Shown here: in pieces, positions 44,027-52,566 of the stretch
How positions within the stretch are numbered: the stretch's first letter is position 1
Layout of the letters: each line of letters begins with the position of its first letter
Assembly: GCF_019799945.1 (NCBI RefSeq)
Contig: NZ_JABGCH010000019.1
Coordinates: forward strand, 1 to 64,000
Reading direction: 5' to 3'
Source of the DNA: Modestobacter marinus
Lineage (GTDB): Bacteria > Actinomycetota > Actinomycetes > Mycobacteriales > Geodermatophilaceae
DNA: 64,000 nt
Notes under the pieces: model-generated
The model's database searches: none
Seen by the model: the letters and a program-made list of their open reading frames with translations, nothing else
Told to the model about the DNA's origin: nothing
Program-made: the position numbers and the translations under genes

Positions 44027-44803
44027 ATGAGCACCGACGAGCTGACGGGACGGGTCGCACTGGTGACCGGGGCGGCGAGCGGGCTGGGCCGCGCGGTGGC
44101 GGCGACACTGGCTGCCGCCGGTGCGACGGTGGCCCTGGGTGACGTGGACGCCGCCGGTGCCGAGAGCACCCGCAAGGAGATCGAGGCCGCCGGCGGCAGT
44201 GCCGAGGTGCTGGAGCTCGACGTCACCGACGACGACGCCCGCAAGCGGGTGGTCGCCGACCTGTTCGAGCGGCACGGCGATCGCTTCGACCTGCTCGTCA
44301 ACGTCGCCGGGATCGACCGTCCGGGCTACGTCGTGGACATCGACCTGGCCGACTACCGGCAGGTGCACGCGGTCAACTGCGAGGGGCCGGTGTTCCTGAC
44401 CAGCGAGTTCCTCAAGCGGGTGCAGCACCGTCCGGCGGGCACCCTGGCCGACGTCGTGCACGTGACCTCGCTGTCCGCGGTCACCTCGGGCAGCGGGGCC
44501 ATCGCCTACAACAGCTCCAAGGCGGCGTTCCGCAGCGCGACCCGGTGCATCCAGCGGGAGCTGCGGGAGAAGGCCACGGTCGGGTCCGACGGGGTGGAGG
44601 TCCCGTTCCCGGCCCGGGTGCACAGCATCGTCCCGGCCGCCATGGACACGCCCATGATGGAGCGCTGGGGCATCCCCGGGCACCGGATGATGCCGCCGAC
44701 CGACGTCGCCCGGATGGTGCTCACCATGGTCACGATGCCGGACACCAGTTTCGTGCCCGAGGTCTTCGTGGTGCCGCGCAACGAGCCCGACTTCCCGCGG
44801 TGA
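44027..44803 (+). CDS. SDR-family oxidoreductase
   Basis: This 258-residue short-chain dehydrogenase has the glycine motif GAASGLG, NVAGI, a serine in TSLSAV and the catalytic YNSSK. The C-terminal part has an additional insert before the [10 protein letters not shown] end. SD GGGAG precedes the ATG at 44027. The substrate is unknown. It is divergent from msrA. Confidence 0.86.
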   Translation: MSTDELTGRVALVTGAASGLGRAVAATLAAAGATVALGDVDAAGAESTRKEIEAAGGSAEVLELDVTDDDARKRVVADLFERHGDRFDLLVNVAGIDRPGYVVDIDLADYRQVHAVNCEGPVFLTSEFLKRVQHRPAGTLADVVHVTSLSAVTSGSGAIAYNSSKAAFRSATRCIQRELREKATVGSDGVEVPFPARVHSIVPAAMDTPMMERWGIPGHRMMPPTDVARMVLTMVTMPDTSFVPEVFVVPRNEPDFPR

Positions 44804-44977
44804 GTGTCGCCGTCCGCGGGTGACCGAGCCATGCCGCGGAGCCCTGGGGTGCCTGCCGTCGCGTGAGGTCACGTGTGGACGATCTCGTGGTCGGCCCCCC
44901 GTACGGCCGGGCTCGTCCACAAGCCGGGTCGCTTTCCACAGGTGCCGTCTCCGCTGGTCAGGACACCGCCCAGCGGA

Positions 44978-44998
44978 TAGAATCGAACGCATGTTCGA
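44978..44998 (+). promoter_or_regulatory. perfect LexA (SOS) box overlapping -10 and start codon
   Basis: TCGAAC-GCAT-GTTCGA (44983-44998) is a perfect match to the actinobacterial LexA consensus. It overlaps a TAGAAT -10 (44978-44983) and the ATG at 44991, 7 bases after the -10. LexA bound here would block a leaderless promoter. Confidence 0.8.
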
Positions 44999-46676
44999 AC
45001 TGCTGTCCGCGCTGACCCGCGACGCCGAGTCGCGCCTCGAGCAGGAGCTCCAGCGGCTCGTCGACGAGTGGACGGCGGCTGCGGAGGCGCAGGCCCGCGC
45101 CGAGGCCGGGCTGGCCGCCGTGGGGGCCGCGTTCGAGGAGGGCATCGCCACCCTGGCGGAGGTCCGGGAGGCGCAGGCAGAGATCGGCCGGCAGCAGGGG
45201 CAGCAGGCCCGCTCCCTGGCGACGTTCGCCCGGTCGCGGCCGGCGTCGCTGGACCGTCCCGACCACGAGGTCGGCGCGGCCGCCGCGGCGACCCGGGCCG
45301 CCCGGCCGGAGGTGCTCGTCCCGGTGAGCGAGTGGGCGGTCGACGAGGTGGCCGTGGCGCTCGGGATCAGCGGGAGCGCGGCCGGCCGGCTGCTGGCCGA
45401 GTCCCTGAACCTGGTCGACCGGTTGCCCGACACCCTCGCCGCACTCGACGCCGGCACTCTGACGTGGACCCACGCACGGGTGCTCATCGAGCTGGTCGCC
45501 CCGCTGTCCGAGGAGGTCCAGCAGGTCGCCGAGCAGCGGCTGCTGCGCCGGGTGGCCGGCAAGACCCCGGCACAGCTGCGTGCCGCCGCCCGCCGGGTGG
45601 TGCAGCGCCTGGACGCGGCGGCGATCGGCCGCCGGGTGGCCGAGGCGATCCGTGACCGCCGGGTCGTCGTGCACCCCGGCGACGACGGCATGGCGACGTT
45701 CGCCGCGATCCTGCCGCTGCCGGTGGCCCGCGCGATGCGGAACGCGCTGGAGCAGTACGCCGAGGCGGCGGCGACCGAGGGCGACGAGCGGACGAAGGCG
45801 CAGCGCATGACCGACTGCCTGGTCGACCTCGTGCTGCGCCCCGGAGAGCACGGACTGGCCCCGGTGCAGGCCCGGATGACCGTGGTCGCCACCGTCCGCA
45901 CACTGCTGGGCGGCGACGAGCCGGGTGAGGTCGACGGCGAGCCGGTGCCGGCGGAGATGGTCCGGGAGCTGGCGTACAGCCTGGGACTGCTGCCCCCGCC
46001 GGAGGGCGCTGCCCCGGTTCTACGTGGAGCGGACGGTCGTCCGGAGGGGGACGGGCCGCCGGCGGGGGACGGGCCGCCCGAGGGGCCCGCCGACCGCGCC
46101 ACCGGTCCGGGGGACGCGCGGGCCCTCGGGCAGCTGCTCGGCGTCCGCACCGTGCGGGGCACGGCGCTCGTCGGCCGACCGGAGATCGCGCTGGTCGACG
46201 AGCTGCGCGGACAGCTGCTCGCGCTCACCGACGCGGCGGGACTGCGCGCCGGGCAGGCGCTCGGTCCCCCACCGGAGACCCCGGGGTACCGGCCGTCGGT
46301 GCCGCTGGACCGGTTCGTCCGGCTGCGCGACCGGCGCTGCCGGTTCCCCGGCTGCCGCGCCCTGCCGCGGCGCTGCGACCTCGACCACACGGTCCCCTGG
46401 CCGGCCGGGCCGACCAGCGCGGAGAACCTCTGCTGCCTGTGCCGGCACCACCACCGGCTCAGCCACCAGGCGCCGGGCTGGCGGCTGCGCGCCGCAGCCG
46501 ACGGAGGACTGGAGTGGACGACGCCGACCGGTCAGGTGCTGGTCACGCACCCACCGCGGGCGGGCGCCGACGACGACCTCGCGCCGCTCGGGTCCGAGAC
46601 GCCGCTCGGGTTCGAGGCACGACCGGGCGTTGGGCGCCCACCGAACGAACCCACGCCGGACGACCCGCCCTTCTGA
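44991..46676 (+). CDS. 13E12-repeat-family DUF222 / HNH endonuclease protein
   Basis: This 561-residue protein has DUF222 (residues ~15-330) followed by a C-terminal HNH nuclease domain with CDLDHTVPW and the CRHHHRLSH motif, including the Cys pair of the zinc site. The family is multicopy in actinobacteria, and several Mycobacterium members are LexA-regulated, which agrees with the perfect SOS box over this start. A mobile or DNA-damage-linked nuclease role is inferred. An acidic Pro/Gly-rich linker sits between the two domains. Confidence 0.92.
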   Translation: MFELLSALTRDAESRLEQELQRLVDEWTAAAEAQARAEAGLAAVGAAFEEGIATLAEVREAQAEIGRQQGQQARSLATFARSRPASLDRPDHEVGAAAAATRAARPEVLVPVSEWAVDEVAVALGISGSAAGRLLAESLNLVDRLPDTLAALDAGTLTWTHARVLIELVAPLSEEVQQVAEQRLLRRVAGKTPAQLRAAARRVVQRLDAAAIGRRVAEAIRDRRVVVHPGDDGMATFAAILPLPVARAMRNALEQYAEAAATEGDERTKAQRMTDCLVDLVLRPGEHGLAPVQARMTVVATVRTLLGGDEPGEVDGEPVPAEMVRELAYSLGLLPPPEGAAPVLRGADGRPEGDGPPAGDGPPEGPADRATGPGDARALGQLLGVRTVRGTALVGRPEIALVDELRGQLLALTDAAGLRAGQALGPPPETPGYRPSVPLDRFVRLRDRRCRFPGCRALPRRCDLDHTVPWPAGPTSAENLCCLCRHHHRLSHQAPGWRLRAAADGGLEWTTPTGQVLVTHPPRAGADDDLAPLGSETPLGFEARPGVGRPPNEPTPDDPPF

Positions 46677-46810
46677 ATCGGGGAGCGCCGTCGCCAGGAC
46701 CGATCGGAACGGGCCCCACCGCCGTCGCGAGAGTGCACGTGTTTCCCGGCGCACCCCCGGTCCTGCTCCCCCGCCGGTTGGGCCGGCCGCTCCTGGGGCA
46801 ACGGCGAGAC

Positions 46811-47014
46811 ATGTGGCTCTTCCTCACCCGCCGATTCCGGACCTGGGTCTTGCTGACCTTCCTCGTCCCCCTCGCGACCGGGCTGCTGCGCCGGGTCGGC
46901 CATGCGCTCGAACGCCGCAACGGGCCGTCCTCGGTGAGCAACGGCCTGCTCAAGGCGGGCGAGCTCGGCGACCGCGCCCGGTCCCGGCTGCGCGGCGACC
47001 GCCGTCGACGATGA
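46811..47014 (+). CDS. small membrane protein
   Basis: This 67-residue protein starts MWLFLTRRFRTWVLLTFLVPL, quoted here as MWLFLTRRF then TWVLLTFLVPLATGLLRRV, a single transmembrane segment. It is followed by a basic cytoplasmic tail (RARSRLRGDRRRR). There is no strong SD. The function is unknown. Confidence 0.5.
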   Translation: MWLFLTRRFRTWVLLTFLVPLATGLLRRVGHALERRNGPSSVSNGLLKAGELGDRARSRLRGDRRRR

Positions 47015-47071
47015 TCCCCCGGCGACGGGCCGGCCGCTGGGATGGCAGGGTCCACCCCACCGGCCGGTCCT

Positions 47072-47169
47072 GACCCAGCTGAGCCCTCACCCAGCAGAGC
47101 CCTCACCCAGCAGAGCCCTCACCGAACAGACGCCGTGACCCAGCAGAGCCGTGGCCCAGCAGACGCCGT
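47072..47169. repeat. six-unit 16-17-bp tandem repeat
   Basis: Six units of the form CACCCAGCAGAGCCCT (units 47072, 47088, 47104, 47120, 47137 and 47153), two of them 17 bases long. Units 2 and 3 are identical. The period is not a multiple of three, so it is unlikely to be coding, although a long frame of the hydrolase runs through it. Confidence 0.8.
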
Positions 47170-47185
47170 GACCTCAGAGGACGAC

Positions 47186-47926
47186 GTGGACCCCCAGCTC
47201 CCGCCCGACCCCGACACCCCCGATCCCGGCCAGCCACCGCACGCCCAGTCGCTCGAGCAGAGTCGCGCGCACGGCGAGACCCGTGGCATCGCGCTGTTCT
47301 GCCACGGCGGCACCGTCGCCAGCCTCGAACCACCCCGCGAACAGGCCCTCAGCCTCGTCCGGATGCGCGCGTTCGAGCAGTTCGTCCACCGCACCACCGC
47401 CGACCTGGGCATCGCGACCGGGCTGCTGCGCTACCGGGTGGCCGGCTGGAACGGCGAGGCCGCCGACGCCTACCAGGACGTCCGCTGGGCGATCGAGCGA
47501 CTGCGCGACGAGCACGGCACCGACGTGCCGATCGTCCTGGTCGGCCACTCCATGGGTGGGCGCGCCGTGCTCCGGGCCGGGGGCGAGCGGTCGGTGACCG
47601 CCGTCTGCGCGCTCGCCCCCTGGACCCCACCCGCCGAGCCGGTGATGCACCTGCGCGGTCAGACCGTCGCGATCCTGCACGGCCGCGGCGACCGCTGGGT
47701 GCCGCCCCAGCTGTCCGCGGACTTCGCCGTGCGCGCCCGCCGGGCCGGCGCCCGCGTCGCCCGCTTCACCATCGCGGGCGGCCACTCGATGATCCGCCGG
47801 TCCTCCCGGTGGCACACCTTCGCCCGGGACGTCGTCCTCGCCGGCGCCGGCCTCGCCCCGATGCGCGCCGACATCGCCGAGGCGCTGCGGCAGCCGAGCC
47901 CCGAGGGGCTCGCCGTCCCGCTGTGA
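47186..47926 (+). CDS. alpha/beta hydrolase
   Basis: This 246-residue hydrolase has IALFCHGGTV (oxyanion strand), the nucleophile elbow GHSMGGRA, an acid residue in ILHGRGDRWVPP and a late catalytic His in AGGHSMIRR. The substrate is unknown. GTG 47186 is chosen because an SD-like AGAGGA precedes it and the longer frame would translate the tandem repeat; GTG 47168 is an alternative. It is flanked on both sides by different short tandem repeats. Confidence 0.82.
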   Translation: MDPQLPPDPDTPDPGQPPHAQSLEQSRAHGETRGIALFCHGGTVASLEPPREQALSLVRMRAFEQFVHRTTADLGIATGLLRYRVAGWNGEAADAYQDVRWAIERLRDEHGTDVPIVLVGHSMGGRAVLRAGGERSVTAVCALAPWTPPAEPVMHLRGQTVAILHGRGDRWVPPQLSADFAVRARRAGARVARFTIAGGHSMIRRSSRWHTFARDVVLAGAGLAPMRADIAEALRQPSPEGLAVPL

Positions 47927-47983
47927 CCCGGCCTGCGCGAACCCGGCCTGGGAGAACCCGGCCGCAGAGAACCCAGCCTAGGA
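47925..47983. repeat. 15-bp tandem repeat at the convergent gene ends
   Basis: Four units of the GAACCCGGCCTGGGA type (47925, 47939, 47954, 47969), the first 14 bases long and the next three 15. It spans the end of the hydrolase gene and the stop codon of acdS (TAG within the last unit). Confidence 0.75.
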
Positions 47984-48994
47984 GAACAGCGCGCTGTAGC
48001 CGTTCAGCGCCGGCTGACCACCCAGGTGCGCGTACAGCACGGTCGACGACCGGTCGATCTCCCCGCGCCCGACCAGGTCGATCGTCGAGGCCATCGACTT
48101 CCCCTCGTACACCGGGTCGGTGACCATGCCCTCGGTGCGGGCGGCCAGCTCCATCGCCGAGATGGTGGTCGCGTCCGGGATCCCGTAGACGCCCGCGTGG
48201 TACCGCTCGTCCAGCTCCACGTCCGCGGCGGTCAGCTCGCGCCGCAGGCCGATCGCCCGACCGGTGCGCTGGGCGATCCGCAGCACCTGGTCCCGCGTCT
48301 CGGCCGGCTTCGCCGACGCGTCCACGCCCAGCACCCGCCGCGGCCGGCCGCCCTGCTCCTCCAGCTGCGCGAACCCGGCCACCATCCCCGCCTGGGTCGA
48401 GCCGGTCACCGAGCACACCACGACGGTGTCGAAGAAGACCCCGAGCTCCGCCTCCTGCGCGGCGACCTCGTGCGCCCAGTTCGCGAACCCGAGCCCGCCC
48501 AGCGGGTGGTCCGACGCCCCGGCCGGGATCGGGTACGGCTTCCCGCCGCGCTCCTCGATCTCCCGCAGCGCGGTCTCCCAGCTCTCCTTGAACCCGATGC
48601 CGAACCCGGCCTTCACCAGCCGCACGTCGGCGCCCGCCAGCCGGCTGATCAGGATGTTGCCGACCTTGTCGTAGACCGCGTCGGGCCAGTCGACCCAGCT
48701 CTCCTGCACGAGCACGCACCGCAGGCCCACCCGCGCGGCGACCGCCGCCACCTGCCGGGTGTGGTTGCTCTGCACCCCGCCGATCGACACGAGGGTGTCG
48801 CAGCCCTGCGCGAGCGCGTCGGCCACCAGGTACTCCAGCTTGCGGGTCTTGTTGCCCCCGAACGCGATGCCGGAGTTCACGTCCTCCCGCTTGGCCCAGA
48901 CGGCGGCGCCGCCCAGGTGCTCGGTCAGCCGGTCCAGCCGGTGCACCGGTGACGGGCCGAACAACAGCGGGAAGCGGGGGAAGTCAGCGAGCAT
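47978..48994 (-). CDS. acdS: 1-aminocyclopropane-1-carboxylate deaminase
   Basis: This 338-residue PLP enzyme opens the cyclopropane ring of ACC to 2-oxobutanoate and ammonia; D-cysteine desulfhydrase relatives are close. It shows the PLP lysine in [10 protein letters not shown], the SNHTRQ segment and the phosphate-binding VTGSTQAGM. The start overlaps the end of the gntR gene by 11 bases, so the two are coupled. ACC deaminase lowers plant ethylene, and soil actinobacteria commonly carry it. Confidence 0.88.
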   Translation of the reverse strand: MLADFPRFPLLFGPSPVHRLDRLTEHLGGAAVWAKREDVNSGIAFGGNKTRKLEYLVADALAQGCDTLVSIGGVQSNHTRQVAAVAARVGLRCVLVQESWVDWPDAVYDKVGNILISRLAGADVRLVKAGFGIGFKESWETALREIEERGGKPYPIPAGASDHPLGGLGFANWAHEVAAQEAELGVFFDTVVVCSVTGSTQAGMVAGFAQLEEQGGRPRRVLGVDASAKPAETRDQVLRIAQRTGRAIGLRRELTAADVELDERYHAGVYGIPDATTISAMELAARTEGMVTDPVYEGKSMASTIDLVGRGEIDRSSTVLYAHLGGQPALNGYSALFS

Positions 48995-49634
48995 CGGGGG
49001 TCTCCTCCAGTTCGGACAGCAGCGCCGTCCAGATCTCGGTGGTGGTGGTGACGGCGTCCTCGACGTCCCCGGCCGCGCAGGCGGCGATCAGGCGGTCGTG
49101 CAGCGCCACGGACTCCCGGCCGTGCGCCGCGGCGAACCGCTGGCGCTCCAGCCGGCGCACCGCCGGGGTGAACCGCTCGACCGTGGCGGTCACCGCGGCG
49201 TTGCCGCACCGGTCCAGCAGGACCCGGTGCAGCTCGTCGTCCGCGGCGAGGGCCGCCGGGAGGTCGTCGGCGGCCAGCGCGTCGGCGAACCGGCCGTTCG
49301 CCGCACGCATCGCCGCGACGTCGTCCCCCGTCACCCGGCCGGCCGCCGTGCGGACGGCGAGCTCGTGCATCGCGCGCACGACGACGGCGGCGTCCCGCAC
49401 CTGACGCAGCACCAGCGGGGTGACCCGGGTGTGGCTCTGCGGCTTGGCCTCGACCAGCCCCTCGTCGGCCAGCCGCCCCAGGGCCGTCCGCACCGGGGCC
49501 ACCGACAAGCCGAGCCGGGCCGCCAGCTCGGCGTCCTTGACCATGGCCCCGGGCGCCAGCTCGCCGCTGACGATGGCGTCCCGGATGAGCTGCAGCGCCT
49601 GGTCGCGCAGCAGCACACGGGAGACGGGCACCAT
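48984..49634 (-). CDS. GntR-family (FCD domain) transcriptional regulator
   Basis: This 216-residue protein has an N-terminal winged helix ([24 protein letters not shown], quoted here as [12 protein letters not shown]) and an all-helical FCD ligand-binding domain. The start ATG at 49634 is chosen over upstream in-frame ATGs because a perfect 21-bp palindrome (49642-49662) would otherwise be coding. It precedes acdS with an 11-base overlap. It probably autoregulates the gntR-acdS operon. Confidence 0.87.
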   Translation of the reverse strand: MVPVSRVLLRDQALQLIRDAIVSGELAPGAMVKDAELAARLGLSVAPVRTALGRLADEGLVEAKPQSHTRVTPLVLRQVRDAAVVVRAMHELAVRTAAGRVTGDDVAAMRAANGRFADALAADDLPAALAADDELHRVLLDRCGNAAVTATVERFTPAVRRLERQRFAAAHGRESVALHDRLIAACAAGDVEDAVTTTTEIWTALLSELEETPDAR

Positions 49635-49641
49635 CGACACA

Positions 49642-49662
49642 ACTGACATCTCAGATGTCAGT
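49642..49662. promoter_or_regulatory. perfect 21-bp palindrome, likely GntR operator
   Basis: ACTGACATCT and its exact complement AGATGTCAGT flank a central C, seven bases upstream of the gntR ATG. Its position and perfect symmetry suit a dimer site for the GntR protein. Confidence 0.65.
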
Positions 49663-49739
49663 GGGCGGTACGTCAAGCGGGCGGTGAATGGCCCAGCAGC
49701 CGCTCGTGCTCAGCTCCACGGTGTCCCTACCGTCCGTGC

Positions 49740-49933
49740 ATGCACCTCGACTGGTCGACAACGCCGGCCGACGCACTGCACCTCCCCGGCCCGGAGATCG
49801 CCGAGCGCACCGCGGCCGAGCTGGACCCCGCCGTGCCGGTCGTCACTACTTGCCGGTGGGGACGTCCGCCGGCGTCACCCGCCCGGACGTCGACCCGCTC
49901 ACCGCGCCCACCGGGGTGCGCTGCGGCTGCTGA
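49740..49933 (+). pseudogene. possible frameshifted small open reading frame
   Basis: An ATG at 49740 opens MHLDWSTTPADALHLPGPEIAERTAAELD (quoted as MHLDWSTTPADALHL), which then runs on without a normal end. A neighbouring frame gives VGTSAGVTRPDVDPLTAP and stops at 49933, just before the GNAT gene. Joined by a frameshift they would make one 64-residue protein. I do not recognise a family; it may also be non-coding. Confidence 0.25.
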
Positions 49934-49936
49934 CGG

Positions 49937-50494
49937 TCAGCGGGCGGGTGGGCAGGAGTCGGGCGGTGGGTCGTTGGCGAGCCGTCCCCAGAGCAGGTCG
50001 TCGTGCTTCACGCCGTCCCCGTACCGGTACGAGCGGCGCAGCCGGCCCTCGAGCGTGAACCCGGCCTTCGCCGCCACCCGGGCCGACGCCTCGTTCTCCA
50101 CCGCGTGGAAGAGCTGCACGCGATCGACCGGCAGGACGGCGAACACCCACCGGCACGCGGCGTCCACCGTCCGCGGGGCGACGGAACGACCCCGCGCAGC
50201 CGGCACGGTCCAGTAGCCGATCTCCGCGTTGCCCTGCAGGCGGTCGATCGAGTGCAGCGACAGCGAGCCCAGCAGCCGGTCGGTCGCGTCGACGACCGCC
50301 CAGGACGCGTGGTCACCCTCGCTCCAGTCCCGGCGGCGGGCCAGCATCGCCCGGGTGTCGTCGAGCGAGCCCGATCCCGCGCCGTTCCAGAGCCGCAGCG
50401 CCGGGTCCTGCAGCGCGGCCCAGACGGCTGGGACGTCGTCCTCCCGCCACGGTCGCAGCAGCAGCTCCCCGACCGGCAGCTCGAACGGCTCCAC
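49937..50494 (-). CDS. GNAT-family N-acetyltransferase (RimJ/RimL-like)
   Basis: This 185-residue protein has the layout of ribosomal-protein N-acetyltransferases: LLLRPWREDDVPAVW, the EIGYWTVPAARGRSVA acetyl-CoA loop and NEASARVAAKAGFTLEG near the C-terminus. The substrate is unknown. It is divergent from the Mut7-C gene with 62 bases between them. Confidence 0.87.
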   Translation of the reverse strand: MEPFELPVGELLLRPWREDDVPAVWAALQDPALRLWNGAGSGSLDDTRAMLARRRDWSEGDHASWAVVDATDRLLGSLSLHSIDRLQGNAEIGYWTVPAARGRSVAPRTVDAACRWVFAVLPVDRVQLFHAVENEASARVAAKAGFTLEGRLRRSYRYGDGVKHDDLLWGRLANDPPPDSCPPAR

Positions 50495-50556
50495 GCAGGG
50501 AGCCTGTCAGCTCGGGGGGCAGCGAGGACAGCGTGCGGACCGGGTAGGACGGCCGC

Positions 50557-51327
50557 GTGGGCGGCCTGCCGGCAAGAACGAGCGACCAGCGGACCGTGCT
50601 GCTCCGGCTCGACCCGGACCTGCGGTGGCTGCTGCCACCGCGGCTGCGGGACGCCGGGCAGCGGGAGCTGGGCTTCGACCCGGACGCGACCGTCGGGCAC
50701 CTGGTCCAGGCGGCGGGCGTGCCCCTGACCGAGGTCGGGGGACTGCTCCTGGACGGGACGCCGGCCCGGCCGGACGCCCGGACCCAGCCGGGATCCGTCG
50801 TCGAGGTGCGCCCGGTGCTCCGGCCGCAGCCCGTCCCGCCCGGCGGCTTCCTGCTCGACGTCGGCCTCGGCGCGCTGGCCCGGCGACTGCGCCTGCTCGG
50901 GCTGGACGCCGCCTGGTCCAACGCCGCCGACGACCCGGACCTCGTCGCCCACGCCGTCGCGGAGGACCGGGTGCTGCTCACCCAGGACCGCCGCCTGCTC
51001 ATGCGACGAGCGCTCCCGCACGGCGCACTGGTCCGCGGCAGCCGGCCGGACGACCAGCTCACCGACGTGCTGGACCGGTTCGTCACGTCCCCTGCACCCT
51101 TGACCCGGTGCACGGCCTGCAACGGCGGGCTCGCGCCGGTGCCGAAGGCGGAGGTCGCCGACCGGCTGGAGCCGGGCACCCGGCGCTCCTTCGACGAGTT
51201 CAGCCGGTGCACCCGGTGCGGCCGCGTCTACTGGCGCGGCGCCCACGCCCAGCGGATCGACGCCCTGGTGGTACAGGCCGGAGTGGCGCGGAGCCGCCGC
51301 GGCCCCCGTGATGGGATCGGCGGGTGA
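50557..51327 (+). CDS. Mut7-C RNase domain protein with N-terminal ubiquitin-like domain
   Basis: This 256-residue protein has an N-terminal ubiquitin-like (ThiS/MoaD-like) domain (residues ~1-85) and a Mut7-C PIN-like RNase domain (~95-250). The RNase domain has FLLDVGLGALARRLRLLG, quoted here as FLLDVGLGALARRLR, LTQDRRLL and a zinc ribbon CTACNGG...CTRCGRVYW. This pairing recurs across bacteria; the RNA target is unknown. It overlaps the next GNAT gene by four bases (GTGA), so the two are coupled. Confidence 0.88.
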   Translation: MGGLPARTSDQRTVLLRLDPDLRWLLPPRLRDAGQRELGFDPDATVGHLVQAAGVPLTEVGGLLLDGTPARPDARTQPGSVVEVRPVLRPQPVPPGGFLLDVGLGALARRLRLLGLDAAWSNAADDPDLVAHAVAEDRVLLTQDRRLLMRRALPHGALVRGSRPDDQLTDVLDRFVTSPAPLTRCTACNGGLAPVPKAEVADRLEPGTRRSFDEFSRCTRCGRVYWRGAHAQRIDALVVQAGVARSRRGPRDGIGG

Positions 51328-51956
51328 GCGACTCCCCCGTCGTCCGGCGCGCCACCCGGGCCGACGTCCCCCGCCTGGCCGCGACCCTGGCCGCCGCCTA
51401 CCCCGACTACCGGTGGACGTCCTGGGCGCTCCCCGAGGACGGCCGCGCCCAGCGGCTGCACCGCTGGGCCGAGCTGTGGGGTGCGCTCGTGCCGGTCCTG
51501 GACGGGACGGCGTGGGTCACCGACGACGTCACCTCCGCCGCCTCCTGGGTCGCGCCCGGCGCCGGCGCGCCCACCGCCGACCTGCAGTCCGTCATCGACC
51601 GCGACCTCCCGCGGGTGTTCGGCTCCCGCCAGCCGGTCGTGCTCGCCAGCGAGCGGCTGGGTGCGCTGGGCCGGCCCGAGGAGCCGCACTGGTGGCTGCA
51701 CGCCGTCGGCACCCGGCCGGCCAGCCGGCACCGCGGGCTCGGCGCGGCCGTGCTGCGGCCCGTGCTCGAGCGGTGCGACGCCGAGGGGGTGCCGGCGGCG
51801 ACGACGGTCTACACCTCGACCGCCGTCCGCTGGCTGCAGCGGTCCGGCTTCGCCGTCACCCACCACACCCGGACCGCCGTCGACCACGAGCTGCCGATCT
51901 GGACGTTGGTCCGCCGACCCCGCCGCGACCAGCCCGGCGATCAGCCCGGCGAGTAG
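51324..51956 (+). CDS. GNAT-family N-acetyltransferase
   Basis: This 210-residue protein has a GNAT fold: RATRADVPRLAATLAAAYPDY at the N-terminus and the acetyl-CoA loop TRPASRHRGLGAAVLRPVLE, quoted here as RHRGLGAAVLRP. Start GTG 51324 overlaps the Mut7-C gene. The substrate is unknown; coupling to the RNase gene hints at a shared role but does not prove one. Its 3' end overlaps the convergent pseudogene by 16 bases. Confidence 0.82.
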   Translation: MSDSPVVRRATRADVPRLAATLAAAYPDYRWTSWALPEDGRAQRLHRWAELWGALVPVLDGTAWVTDDVTSAASWVAPGAGAPTADLQSVIDRDLPRVFGSRQPVVLASERLGALGRPEEPHWWLHAVGTRPASRHRGLGAAVLRPVLERCDAEGVPAATTVYTSTAVRWLQRSGFAVTHHTRTAVDHELPIWTLVRRPRRDQPGDQPGE

Positions 51957-52495
51957 CGCAGCAGCACGACGCCGCTGCGGAACGGCCGCGACTCGAGCAG
52001 CCGCAGCGCGGGCACGCCGGTGCCGTCGGGGAACAGCCGGCGGCCGCGGCCCAGGACCACGGGGAAGACGAACAGCCGGTACTCGTCGACCAGGCCCAGG
52101 CGCACCAGGTCGTGGACGAGGGTGATGCTGCCGGTGGTGACGACGTCGCCGCCCGGCCGCTGTCGCAGCGCCTGGATCTCCTCGGCCAGCGGACCGGACA
52201 GCACCGTGGTGTTCGCCCACTGCGGATCGGTGAGCGTGCGGGAGACGACGTACTTCGCGACCTGGTCCAGGTGCGCGGTCACCCCGGTCTCGTCGTCGGT
52301 CTGCTACGGCCAGTAGCCGCGCATCTGCTCGAAGGTGACCCGGCCGGTGAGGAAGCCGCCGGACGCGGCGGCCTGTTCTCGCACCACCGCGAGCTGGTCG
52401 GAGCCGTCCGCCCCGCCGGCGGGCGCGAACTACCCGCCGTCGGCCTCGATGACGCCGTCCAGGGTGATGTTCTCGGTGATCACGATCCGGCTCAT
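51941..52495 (-). pseudogene. dihydrofolate-reductase-family (RibD C-terminal-like) protein with two in-frame TAG codons
   Basis: From ATG 52495 the frame reads MSRIVITENITLDGVIEADGG, quoted as MSRIVITENITLDGV, then TAG at codon 22 (52430-52432). The frame stays open, has a second TAG at codon 64 (52304-52306), and continues normally to VVLGRGRRLFPDG and a proper end at 51941. Length and frame are otherwise intact, and the stops replace what are usually Trp or Gln positions. An intact paralogue lies at 55201. It is either a young pseudogene or a sequencing error. Confidence 0.75.
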
Positions 52496-52566
52496 CACCG
52501 CTCCCTCCCGGCCGTTCCCGTCGCTAGGTTGAGCCTCCCCCGAACCACGACCCCCGGAGGACGACC

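Noticed and set aside
47042-47185. Long N-terminus of the alpha/beta hydrolase
   Set aside because: It would translate a tandem repeat whose period is not a multiple of three, and a better ribosome-binding site lies at the later GTG.
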